NCBI GenBank assembly: GCA_019637695.1
Contig: JAHBVG010000076.1
Span: forward strand, 1 to 36,409
Origin: Caldilineaceae bacterium
Lineage (GTDB): Bacteria > Chloroflexota > Anaerolineae > Caldilineales > Caldilineaceae
DNA length: 36,409 nucleotides
Reading direction: 5' to 3'
A program made the translations under genes and the position numbers. Shown here in pieces: positions 8,399-15,896 of this stretch. Below the pieces are notes generated by a model. The model worked only from the letters and a program-made list of their open reading frames with translations, was not told the origin of the DNA and did not search any database. Numbering within the stretch: the first letter of the stretch is position 1; every line of letters begins with the position of its first letter.

Positions 8399-9886
8399 TC
8401 AACGGTCCGCCGACACCATCGCCGCGGCGACCTTGCCAGAGAGGGTGACCAGGGGCACACCGCCGCCAGGATGGGCCGTGCCGCCGGCGAAGTAGAGACC
8501 CTTCACCGCGGTGGAGCGGTTGTGGGGACGGCGAAAAGCGGCCATGCGGTCGTTGGACGATTGCCCGTAGAGCGCGCCGCGGCGCGCCGCAGTTAACGCT
8601 TCGAGGTCGGGCGGCGTGAGGATCTGCTGCGTGCGGATGCGCCCGCGCACATCTACATCAAAGGCCGTCGCCAGCCGATCTAAGGCAACGCGGCTATAAT
8701 TGCCCGCCTGACTGCGCCAATCAAAGCTCGATTTTGTCCCTTCGCTGTCGGGCGGCGTGTTGATCAGCACGAACCAATTTTCGCTGCCGGGCGGCGCGTG
8801 CTGAGGATCGCTCTTGGCCGTGATCGCCACATAGATGGTCGGCTGGCGCGGCGGCAATCCGCGCTGAAAGATATCGCGGAATTCGTCGGCATAGTCGCCG
8901 CTGAAGAAGATGTTGTGGTGCGCCAACTGCGGATGCTCTCCGCCCACGCCCAGCAGCATGATGAAACCCGACGACGACGGCTCCAACTTTGTCAACCGCG
9001 CCAATTCGCGACGCACACGGGGGATAGGCGGCAGCAGCCGCTCGTAGACCGAGATCACATCGACATTGGCGATGACGCGATTTGTCTCGATCCGTTCCTC
9101 GGCGGCGCGCACGCCGACCACGCGGTCGAAACGTAGCTCGATTCCTTCCACATGGCAGCCGGTGCGGATCTCCACGCCCAATTCAAGGGCCAGCCGGGTC
9201 AGCGCTTTGCTGATCTGCGCGATGCCGCCTTGCGGATACCAGACGCCGCCGTTGAGTTCCACATGGGCGATGACGTTGAGGGTGGCGGGAGCCAGATAGG
9301 GGGAAGCGCCGGTGTAGGTGGCGAAGCGGCCCAACAGTTGACGCGCCTGGGGTGAGCGTACAAAACTCTCGATGGCCGCCTGCATGGTGCGCAAGGCGTC
9401 GGTCTTCACCATGCGCAGCGGGTTGACGCCCATCAGCGTCTGCCAGGTGGGTGGCGCGCCGTAGATGAAAACATCCCCCGTCGCTTCGTGGATCTCATTT
9501 GCATAGCGAAGAAAGCGGAGGTAGCCGTCGCCGTCGCCAGGATGGTAGCGCTCCAGCCGCTCCGCCGTCACCTGTGGATCGGCGTCCACATCGAGAACCG
9601 AGCCATCGGCATAAAAGTAGCGGGTGAGCGGTTGCAGCGGCAGCAGGGTCAGGTAATCTTCCAACCGGCGATTTGCCGTACGGAAGAGATCCTCGAAGAC
9701 GGGACGCATGGTGATCACCGATGGTCCCGTATCCCAGCGGAAGCCGTCGGCCTCTACCTCGCCCATCTTGCCGCCGGTCGCTGCGTTCTTCTCCAGCACG
9801 ATTACTCGTTCCCCAGCCGCGGCCAGGTGGATCGCCGCCGACAAGCCGCCGATCCCCGCGCCGATGATGACGATTGGAGCGCCCAT
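8399..9886 (-). CDS. Phytoene desaturase family (CrtI-type) FAD oxidoreductase
   Basis: The 495-residue protein starts at ATG 9884-9886; an in-frame upstream extension was rejected because AAAGGA precedes this ATG by about 5 bases and the Rossmann motif begins three residues in. The dinucleotide-binding motif is VIIGAGIGGLSAAIHLAAAG followed by VIVLEKNAATGGKM (residues ~4-42) and RWDTGPSVI. The C-terminus carries the family's FAD signature LYFAGGTAHPGGGVPLVTLSG. Such enzymes desaturate or oxidise carotenoid chains at the membrane; which substrate is used cannot be told from sequence. The glycosyltransferase gene just upstream is of the CruC type, so the pair probably finishes a glycosylated carotenoid. 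It is the last gene of the minus-strand set and converges on the LRR gene. Confidence 0.9.
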   Translation of the reverse strand: MGAPIVIIGAGIGGLSAAIHLAAAGERVIVLEKNAATGGKMGEVEADGFRWDTGPSVITMRPVFEDLFRTANRRLEDYLTLLPLQPLTRYFYADGSVLDVDADPQVTAERLERYHPGDGDGYLRFLRYANEIHEATGDVFIYGAPPTWQTLMGVNPLRMVKTDALRTMQAAIESFVRSPQARQLLGRFATYTGASPYLAPATLNVIAHVELNGGVWYPQGGIAQISKALTRLALELGVEIRTGCHVEGIELRFDRVVGVRAAEERIETNRVIANVDVISVYERLLPPIPRVRRELARLTKLEPSSSGFIMLLGVGGEHPQLAHHNIFFSGDYADEFRDIFQRGLPPRQPTIYVAITAKSDPQHAPPGSENWFVLINTPPDSEGTKSSFDWRSQAGNYSRVALDRLATAFDVDVRGRIRTQQILTPPDLEALTAARRGALYGQSSNDRMAAFRRPHNRSTAVKGLYFAGGTAHPGGGVPLVTLSGKVAAAMVSADR

Positions 9887-9903
9887 GTGAGTCCTTTCTG
9901 AAA

Positions 9904-9994
9904 CGTGATGCGTGATGCGTGTGTGAGATCTACCACTTACCCCAGTCACCTATCACTAATCACCACTACCCATTCATCATTCTTCATTCATTTC
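9904..9994 (-). repeat. Intercistronic heptamer element (glycosyltransferase/desaturase junction)
   Basis: On the plus strand, units CGTGATG, CGTGATG, CGTGTGT (9904-9924) are followed by a ~21-bp core and then by a run of 7-bp units in one register from 9946 (TCACCTA, TCACTAA and related) that runs into the glycosyltransferase stop codon at 9988-9990. The two arms are roughly inverted (GTGAT against ATCAC). Read on the minus strand, the end near the stop codon closely matches 25724-25748 (shared GAAGAATGA and TGGGTAGTG blocks). Confidence 0.65.
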
Positions 9995-11139
9995 TTCACC
10001 ACCCGCCCCTTCCACAGCGGACCGCCGTAGCGTACCTGCCACCAAAGGGCCTGGGCGGCAATGCGCGTCATCACGAGGACGGAGAGGGGGAAGAGCAGGG
10101 CATCCCGCACCCGCTGCTGGCTGCGGATGGCGGTGAGGGCGCGCAAGCCGATCCCCCACAGGGCCAACGCCAGCGGCCACTGCGGCCAGCCAGGGAGATC
10201 CACGCCCAGCGCGCCGAGGATCAACAAGATCCACGGGCCGAGGAAGACGAGCCAGTGAAAGAGGGTGGATGCGATCAGCCCGGCAGCGTTGCCATATCCC
10301 TTGAGAATGCTCTTGGCGAAGCCGTCGCGCACCTGATCCCAGCTTCGGTACATGCGGCAAGTGATGAGATGGTTGCCCTCGGCCATGCGCAGCCGCAGCC
10401 CGTGACTCTTGATCCGCCGCGCCAGCGTCACATCCTCAACCACGTTGTCACGCACAGAGGCGTGCCCGCCAATGCGACCATAGGCGTGGCGGCGAAAGAC
10501 CATACACTGCCCGTTGGCAGCGCCGAAAAGCGGATGGGCGTAGTGATGTACAAAGAGGATGGGCAGATAGGAGTGGACGACCAGCGCCATCAGCGGCACT
10601 GTCAGCCGTTCGCCCCAGGTGATGGTCTCCTGTGTGGGCCAGATGGTGAGCAGATCAGCGCGTTCGCGAGCCATTTCGGCCAGCAGCGCAGCCAGCGAGC
10701 CGGGTTCCCAGCGCACGTCCGCATCCGTGAAGATGAGGATTTCCCCCTGCGCTGCCTCGGCCAGTTGATGGCAGGCCCAGTTCTTGCCCAACCAGCCCGG
10801 CGGCAGATCCTTGCCCGCCAGCACCCGCAGCCGTGGATCGCCCTCCGCGGCGGCGCGGGCGATCTCACCTGTGCCGTCGATGGAATGATCGTCGAGGATC
10901 AGAACTTCGATCTCGGCCCCGTCCTGGCCCAATAGCGAGCGCGCTGTCTCCCCGATCACCGCTGCCTCATTGCGCGCCGGCACGAGTAGCGAAATGCGTC
11001 GAGAAGCTTTCCCTTCTTCGCTTCTTCGCTTCTTCGCTTCTTCGCTTCTTCGTCTCAACCGCGGAAATGTCCACCAGTTGAGGAGCAAAATGCCGCTCAT
11101 GCCCAGCAAGATGAAGGTGATGACGAGTTGAATGACCAT
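9988..11139 (-). CDS. Family 2 glycosyltransferase, CruC-like membrane type
   Basis: The 383-residue protein starts at ATG 11137-11139 (MVIQLVITFILLGMSG); the frame stays open further upstream but that translation is only intergenic repeats and antisense of the next gene. No clear ribosome-binding site is visible. Order: N-terminal membrane segment (1-23), a basic/acidic linker made by an 8-bp DNA repeat (two RRSEE units), GT2 domain with SLLVPARNEAAVIGETARSL, LILDDHS and FTDADVRW (DxD), then R-x-Y and several C-terminal membrane segments. This layout matches the CruC/HpnB-like glycosyltransferases that glycosylate carotenoids or hopanoids. Its pairing with the CrtI-type gene favours a carotenoid acceptor; that is inference. 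Confidence 0.85.
   Translation of the reverse strand: MVIQLVITFILLGMSGILLLNWWTFPRLRRRSEEAKKRRSEEGKASRRISLLVPARNEAAVIGETARSLLGQDGAEIEVLILDDHSIDGTGEIARAAAEGDPRLRVLAGKDLPPGWLGKNWACHQLAEAAQGEILIFTDADVRWEPGSLAALLAEMARERADLLTIWPTQETITWGERLTVPLMALVVHSYLPILFVHHYAHPLFGAANGQCMVFRRHAYGRIGGHASVRDNVVEDVTLARRIKSHGLRLRMAEGNHLITCRMYRSWDQVRDGFAKSILKGYGNAAGLIASTLFHWLVFLGPWILLILGALGVDLPGWPQWPLALALWGIGLRALTAIRSQQRVRDALLFPLSVLVMTRIAAQALWWQVRYGGPLWKGRVVKK
11013..11052 (-). repeat. Octamer tandem repeat inside glycosyltransferase gene
   Basis: Five exact copies of CTTCTTCG (plus strand) in the coding region between the first membrane segment and the GT2 domain. Since 8 is not a multiple of 3 the array encodes an 8-residue period over 24 bp (RRSEEAKK then RRSEEGKA). 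Copy-number change by one unit would shift the frame. Confidence 0.9.
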
Positions 11140-11345
11140 AAGAAATAGCAGGTAGCAGGTGGCAGATAGCCCAGAAGGAAGAGAAGGCAAAAGGCAAAGG
11201 TGGCAAGTTGTAGGTTTGCAGGCGTGCCAACTGCGGAATGATGAATGCTGTATGCGGAATGGCAGAGAAGCAGGTTTGCATATGGCAAATGGAAGGGTGA
11301 CAATGCGTCCCAGTCCCCAGTCCCCAGTCCCCAGTCCCCAGTCCC
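11140..11345 (-). repeat. Intercistronic heptamer element (transglutaminase/glycosyltransferase junction)
   Basis: Starting at the transglutaminase stop codon (11345-11347), about five AGTCCCC units (11307-11345, plus-strand reading) are followed by ~150 bp of shorter runs with AAGGCAA and AGCAGGT units, ending just before the glycosyltransferase ATG. Read on the minus strand it shares TTTGCCTTTTGCC and CTTCTGGGCTA blocks with 13360-13430, so the two junctions hold related elements in opposite orientation. No gene is seen in the stretch. Confidence 0.65.
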
Positions 11346-12292
11346 TACTGCTGCTGCTGTTGCTGTTGCTGCATAAGATCCCCCTCCAGCGCTTCCCATT
11401 CACGGTCAGAGAGGAGTTCCTTTTCGGGTTCGGGGCGATCCGTGCGGATGACCTGCACACCGACTTCCATTTCGCTGTCTGCGTCCCCTTTGAAGAGGCC
11501 GCGGGTGGGGGGAACATCGGCGTAATCGCGGCCCACAGCCACGCGGATGTGACGTTCCCCGGCGATGAGATTATTGGTGGGGTCGAAGCCCAGCCAGCCC
11601 AGATCGGGCAAATAGGCTTCCACCCAGGCATGGGATGCGTCATCAGCGGATTGGTCGTTATTCTCGCGGCGGGTGAAGAGATAGCCGCTCACATACCGGC
11701 CGGGGATGCCTATGCGCCGCAACAGCGCCAGCATAATATGCGCATAGTCCTGACAAACGCCGCTACGATTTTCTAGAGCCACGTCAATAGGCGAATCTAC
11801 GGTAGTGCTTTCCGGTACATAGCGGAAGGCATAATAGATGCCCGTGTTAATGTGGTGCAGCAGACTGAGCGGATCGCGCCGACGGTCGAGTCCCATTTCC
11901 TCGGCCAGCGCACCCAGGAGCGGTGTGAAGCGCACAAATTGGCTTTCGGTGAGCGTATCCCAATAGTCAGGGAGTCTGGACAGGCTGTCCAGCGCCGGCC
12001 ATGTGTCCGTATCCAGGCTTTCGGGTAGTTCATCAGCCGCAACCAGACCTACAAGCGACTCGGCGCGCAATACAAGCTGCCCGTGGCGGCGGGGAATGTC
12101 GAAGAAATGGATATGATTGTCCAGATAGTCCTGATACGAATTGACCCGCGCCTGCGGCGTCACTTTGAGTTCAAACGAAAAGCAGTGTTGGCGAGCATCA
12201 CTGCGCGGCTGCATACGCGCTTCCATCACACTTTCGCCCACCGGCGCCGTATAGCGGTAGCGCGTGTGATGGCGGATTTTATAATAGTACAT
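11345..12292 (-). CDS. Transglutaminase-like cysteine protease family protein with poly-Gln tail
   Basis: The 315-residue protein starts at ATG 12290-12292 with AGGA about 6 bases upstream. Residues 1-80 match the bacterial transglutaminase-like N-terminal domain (MYYYKIRHHTRYRYTAPVGES). The core has the catalytic Cys in GVCQDYAHIM, His in DASHAWVEAYLP and Asp in LGFDPTN, all present. It has no signal peptide, so it should act in the cytoplasm as a peptidase or amidase rather than a cross-linker. The protein ends in eight glutamines encoded by a CTG/TTG-rich trinucleotide run directly abutting the heptamer array at 11307-11345. Its gene follows the alpha-E gene by 18 bp. The association with alpha-E and ATP-grasp proteins is a widely conserved one. 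Confidence 0.93.
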   Translation of the reverse strand: MYYYKIRHHTRYRYTAPVGESVMEARMQPRSDARQHCFSFELKVTPQARVNSYQDYLDNHIHFFDIPRRHGQLVLRAESLVGLVAADELPESLDTDTWPALDSLSRLPDYWDTLTESQFVRFTPLLGALAEEMGLDRRRDPLSLLHHINTGIYYAFRYVPESTTVDSPIDVALENRSGVCQDYAHIMLALLRRIGIPGRYVSGYLFTRRENNDQSADDASHAWVEAYLPDLGWLGFDPTNNLIAGERHIRVAVGRDYADVPPTRGLFKGDADSEMEVGVQVIRTDRPEPEKELLSDREWEALEGDLMQQQQQQQQ

Positions 12293-12310
12293 ATCTATCC
12301 TGGCGGCAGG

Positions 12311-13279
12311 TCAGGCCGCGAATTCCCCTTCAATGGCGTATTCGATATATGCCTGGTAGAGCGCGCCGTGGATCTGATCGCATTGACGCATCAGGTCGGC
12401 CAGATAGCTATGGATGCCATCGCCGAAGATCTCATCGATCTGCCCATAGCGCAGGCGTGCTTGCAGTCGCCCGATGAGCCGTTGTAACCGTTCGGCGCGG
12501 CGCGTCTCTGAGGAGAGATCAATCTGTTGCAAGCTGAGTTGCAGCCGGTCGGCGCAGAAACGCAGCGAGCGGGGCAATTCTGGGCTGAGGATCAAAAACT
12601 CCGCCACGTTGGTTGGCGTCACCGTGGGCGTGTATTGCCGGCAATAGGCCTCGAAAGAGAGACACGAACGCAGCAGACCAATCCAGCGCAGATACTCGCC
12701 CGTTTGTGGCGAACTGTTCTCCAAATTCCCCTGCCCAAAGTGGACATCGAGCAGCGTCGCCGTGATGTTGGCGCGTTCCAAAAACATGCCCATTTGGATG
12801 AATCCCCAGCCCTCATCGTGCTGCATGGTGGACGAAGTCACGCCGCGGAAGAGGCAGATATCGTTTTCGATCTCGCGGAAAAACTCGTGCGGCTGTGTGT
12901 TCCAGATCAGGCGCAGATCCGTGCGGTTGAGATCGAGGTAGAGACGGTTAATCTGTTCCCACATCTCCGAACTGATCTGCTCGCGCACCTGCCGTGCGTT
13001 CTCGCGCGCCAGACCAATACACGAGCGGATCGAATTGTGGTTCTCGCGGTCGAAGGTCAAATAGTAGATCCGTGCAAAATCAGGATCATCGCCGTTGCTG
13101 CCCGGTTCCATCACTGGCACGTCCAGCACCGTAAATAGTCGTTGCCAGTGCTGATCCGCTGCCGCGGGCGACTGCCCCAGCATCAAATTCAGATGATTGT
13201 AGATCAAGCGAGCATTCGTCTCGGCCCGTTCCAAATATCGACTCAGCCAATAAAGGCTATCTGCTGCGCGTGAAAGCAT
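12311..13279 (-). CDS. Alpha-E domain protein
   Basis: A 322-residue helical protein beginning MLSRAADSLYWLSRYLERAE, the hallmark opening of the alpha-E family (PF04168). The frame starts at ATG 13277-13279 with AAAGGA 8 bases upstream. Further family-like features are an even spread of helices and the motif EMWEQINRLYLDLNR. Its biochemical role is not established; it is nearly always encoded with a circularly permuted ATP-grasp and a transglutaminase-like protein, as here, and is thought to take part in making or modifying a peptide-type product. It sits between the two in the minus-strand set, with a tight 18-bp gap to the transglutaminase and a 174-bp repeat-filled gap from the ATP-grasp gene. 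Confidence 0.92.
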   Translation of the reverse strand: MLSRAADSLYWLSRYLERAETNARLIYNHLNLMLGQSPAAADQHWQRLFTVLDVPVMEPGSNGDDPDFARIYYLTFDRENHNSIRSCIGLARENARQVREQISSEMWEQINRLYLDLNRTDLRLIWNTQPHEFFREIENDICLFRGVTSSTMQHDEGWGFIQMGMFLERANITATLLDVHFGQGNLENSSPQTGEYLRWIGLLRSCLSFEAYCRQYTPTVTPTNVAEFLILSPELPRSLRFCADRLQLSLQQIDLSSETRRAERLQRLIGRLQARLRYGQIDEIFGDGIHSYLADLMRQCDQIHGALYQAYIEYAIEGEFAA

Positions 13280-13293
13280 AGGATCATCCTTTT

Positions 13294-13457
13294 GCGAATT
13301 GCGAGGGGCGAATTGCGATGATTGTCATCTGCCACCTGCAAACCTGCCACCTGTCACCGCCACTTTTGCCTTTTGCCGCCAACCACAGCGGTCGGACTGC
13401 CTTCTCTGCCCGTCTGCCTTCTGGGCTAACTGCTATCTGCTACCTGCTAACTGCTAC
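13294..13457 (-). repeat. Intercistronic heptamer element (ATP-grasp/alpha-E junction)
   Basis: Plus-strand reading: GCGAATT-type units (four at 13294-13321), CTGCCAC/CTGCAAA units (13329-13357), doubled TTTTGCC (13364-13377), CTGCCTT units, then four in-register CTGCTAN units (13430-13457) that overlap the ATP-grasp stop codon (13454-13456). This fills the whole gap between the two genes; no reading frame or promoter is evident. Confidence 0.7.
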
Positions 13458-14938
13458 TCTTCCAACACCCACGTATCCTTGCTGCCGCCGCCCTGGGACG
13501 AGTTGACAACGAGCGATCCGCGACGCAGCGCCACACGCGTGAGGCCGCCGGGCACGATGGTGACGTCGTCGGGTGTGTTGCCGCGACAAAGCACATAAGG
13601 ACGCAGATCCACATGGCGCGCTTCCACTTGACCGTCGATGAAACAGGGCGCGCGTGAAAGATCCAGCGTGGGCTGGGCAATGTAATTGCGCGGATTGGCG
13701 AGGATCTGCCCCTTGAAGCGCTCCCGCTCCGCTGCTGTGCTGTGCGGACCGATCAACATGCCGTAGCCGCCGGATTCACCCACGGCCTTCACCACCAGCT
13801 TTTCCAGATTTTCCAGCACATACCTCCGTTGCGCCTCATCGTCGAGCAGATAGGTTTCCACGTTGTCGAGGATAGCATCTTCGCCCAGATAATAGCGAAT
13901 GATGGCCGGCACATACGCGTAGATCGCCTTGTCGTCGGCCACGCCCGTGCCGATGGCGTTCGCCATCACCACATTCCCCTGCCGATAGGCGTTGAACAGC
14001 CCCGGCAACCCCAAAATCGAATCCGGGCGAAAGATCAGCGGATCGAGGAAATCGTCGTCAATGCGCCGGTAGATCACGTCCACGCGGCGCAGACCGGCGG
14101 TGGTGCGCATGTAGACCACCGCATCGTGGACGATGAGATCGCGGCCTTCCACCAGTTCGATGCCCATCTGCCTCGCCAGGAAGGTATGCTCGAAATAGGC
14201 CGAATTGTAGACGCCCGGTGTCAACAGCACCACCGTGGGATCTTCTGAGCGGCGGGGAGCCAGCGCTCGCAACGTGGAGAGCAGCGCCTGTCCGTAGTGA
14301 TCGATGGATCGCACACCGTAGCCGCCAAAGAGGCCGGGGAAAACTCGCTTCATCACCCGTCGGTTGGCGAGCATGTACGAGACGCCGCTGGGCACGCGCA
14401 GATTGTCCTCAAGCACGGCGAAGCGACCATTGGGCAGCCGTACCAGATCCGTGCCGACGATGGAGACATAGACATTGCGCGCCACCGTTACGTTGCGCAT
14501 CTCGCGGCGGTAATGGTGACACGAATAGATCAACTCGTGGGGGACGATCCCCTCGGCCAAAATGCGCCCTTCGTGATAGATGTCGTGCAGAAAGAGGTTG
14601 AGGGCCAGGATGCGCTGCGCCAATCCCCGCTCGATGGTGTGCCACTCGTTGGCCGTGATAATGCGCGGCAGCAGATCATAGGGGAAGATGCGCTCGGTCC
14701 CCGCATCATTGCCATAGACCGTAAATGTGATACCCTGATGCAGGAAAGTTAAATCGGCAGCCTGCTGGCGCCGGGCCAACTCATCCGCCGGCAACTGCAA
14801 CAACTGCTGATAGAGCCGCTGATAGGCGGGCCGTGCAATGTTGCGGCCATCGAACATCTCGTCATAATAGCGACGGTCTAGCTGATACTGCGCAAAGGGA
14901 TCAAACGACGATTGGATCGATCTCTGGTTTGCGATCAT
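13454..14938 (-). CDS. Circularly permuted ATP-grasp protein
   Basis: The 494-residue protein begins MIANQRSIQSSFDPFAQY. It shows typical segments of the CP_ATPgrasp family (DUF404/DUF407 type): YDEMFDGRNIARPAYQ, GITFTVYGNDAGTERIFPYDLLPRII, RPNGRFAVLEDNLRVPSGVSYML (written here in part), VVYMRTTAGLRRVDVIYRRIDDDFLDP, VKAVGESGGYGMLIGP with the Gly-rich loop, and the C-terminal HVDLRPYVL. The family is expected to use ATP to join a carboxylate to an amine, a peptide-ligase type reaction. It is the first gene of the minus-strand set; the start codon has only a weak AGAAAG upstream, and an alternative start close by cannot be excluded. Confidence 0.92.
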   Translation of the reverse strand: MIANQRSIQSSFDPFAQYQLDRRYYDEMFDGRNIARPAYQRLYQQLLQLPADELARRQQAADLTFLHQGITFTVYGNDAGTERIFPYDLLPRIITANEWHTIERGLAQRILALNLFLHDIYHEGRILAEGIVPHELIYSCHHYRREMRNVTVARNVYVSIVGTDLVRLPNGRFAVLEDNLRVPSGVSYMLANRRVMKRVFPGLFGGYGVRSIDHYGQALLSTLRALAPRRSEDPTVVLLTPGVYNSAYFEHTFLARQMGIELVEGRDLIVHDAVVYMRTTAGLRRVDVIYRRIDDDFLDPLIFRPDSILGLPGLFNAYRQGNVVMANAIGTGVADDKAIYAYVPAIIRYYLGEDAILDNVETYLLDDEAQRRYVLENLEKLVVKAVGESGGYGMLIGPHSTAAERERFKGQILANPRNYIAQPTLDLSRAPCFIDGQVEARHVDLRPYVLCRGNTPDDVTIVPGGLTRVALRRGSLVVNSSQGGGSKDTWVLEE

Positions 14939-15105
14939 CTTTCTGTTTCCCAGAAAAGCGAGGGTCGAGGCAACTTTCGGGGGAGATCGCGGGCGCTCGA
15001 CGGGGCTGGGTGGATGGCAACCGCTGGGAGATTCCTGCGGTCGAATGGCTCAACAATGGGCGGGGCTGCGTCAATGCAGCGGTGAAGGCATGAAAGTTTC
15101 GACCT

Positions 15106-15134
15106 ATTGTAACGAAGTTGTCGCAAAGGCGCAA
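15106..15134 (-). promoter_or_regulatory. Possible promoter for ATP-grasp/alpha-E operon
   Basis: On the minus strand TACAAT (15106-15111) is preceded by a 17-bp spacer and TTGCGC (15129-15134). The -10 is good, the -35 weak. It would leave a leader of about 160 bases before the ATP-grasp start. Confidence 0.25.
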
Positions 15135-15162
15135 AGCGCATCCACGTGCAGGACAATTCCCG

Positions 15163-15322
15163 TTGAAACTTTTGCTGCCCGCTGTTCGTGCTGAAATCAT
15201 TGCCAGTGCAGCAACTATTCAGCCTCATTCCGGGAATCGACCAAAAGTTGTTCGGAATTTCCCGGATCAGCCTGGTCGATTCCCGGAATGAAGCGTCAGC
15301 CTGAATAGTACGCCGGTACAAC
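15163..15322. repeat. Dispersed repeat with long hairpin downstream of RHS gene
   Basis: 15163-15189 is identical over 27 bp to 22031-22057 on the other side of the RHS gene, same orientation; ATCATTGCC follows in both. The hairpin arms are CTATTCAG (15215-15222) with CTGAATAG (15301-15308), and an 18-bp perfect stem CATTCCGGGAATCGACCA (15226-15243) with 15273-15290. GCCGGTACAAC (15312-15322) recurs at 22070-22080. The block looks like a MITE or REP-like unit of which the right-hand copy is shorter. Confidence 0.75.
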
Positions 15323-15552
15323 ACAAATAGGAATTTGAACCACGCCCTACTGAGCTTATGCTTCTCTGTGGACCATTCCTGGAATTGGAATTGCATTCTC
15401 GTACGCCCCTTTCCTTCGTAGAGTTCGAGCGCATCTGGGCGGGGAGGTGAGGCATCACCTCCCCGGCTTCCAATCCATGAGCTATCTCGACCGCACGCCC
15501 CCGCCGGAAGATTCCCGCTGGCAGCTCAATTATTTGGTTCCACCCCCATCCA

Positions 15553-15896
15553 TTACCCCCCAGACGAAAGGGGGCCCTTATGTGAGTAGTTTGGCACGGC
15601 TTGTGGGGCTATGCACTCTGGCGCTGGATTGCAGACAAGAGGCGGATTGTCTTCGTTCTCACAGTCGTTGGGTCCAGGCGATTTACATTCACCCATGACC
15701 GGTTGGAGAATATCAGCGTTAAGGCAATTGCAGTCAGAGGACGCCCATGCTAATAAGACCGTAGCCAAGGGACCAAAATTTGGATGGCTTGATCCTATAC
15801 ATACGGCAAGGCAGAATGGGTTGATGAATTCATGATCAACTATGCACTGCGGATTGACTTTTGGGTAAGATCCGGCTGGCTGGAGTCCCAGCGGAT
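15553..15896 (-). other. AT-rich variable C-terminal tip of RHS protein
   Basis: This is the part of the RHS gene after the DPLGL boundary. A sample (15781-15840) is 43% GC while a sample of the RHS core (17401-17460) is 62%, the classic GC-rich core / AT-rich tip arrangement of RHS genes. Nine cysteines in pairs-like spacing suggest disulfides, consistent with an extracytoplasmic location. Confidence 0.65.

Larger units (their letters stand above)
14939..15552. other. 614-bp intergenic region with repeats; no gene seen
   Basis: Lies between the ATP-grasp start and the RHS stop, both minus strand. It contains a possible promoter (15106-15134), a 27-bp dispersed repeat (15163-15189), a long hairpin (15215-15308) and a short repeat GCCGGTACAAC (15312-15322). 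A 153-residue minus-strand frame crosses it but is rejected because it reads through the palindrome and lacks coding character; no immunity-type gene follows the RHS gene. Confidence 0.6.

Noticed and set aside
11140..11643. 168-residue N-terminal extension of the glycosyltransferase
   Set aside because: The extension is translated repeat DNA and antisense of the transglutaminase gene; the membrane segment expected at the family's N-terminus begins at ATG 11139.
14935..15396. Possible immunity gene (153-residue minus-strand frame) downstream of the RHS gene
   Set aside because: It runs through the long hairpin and dispersed repeat, overlaps the ATP-grasp start, and shows no coding character.
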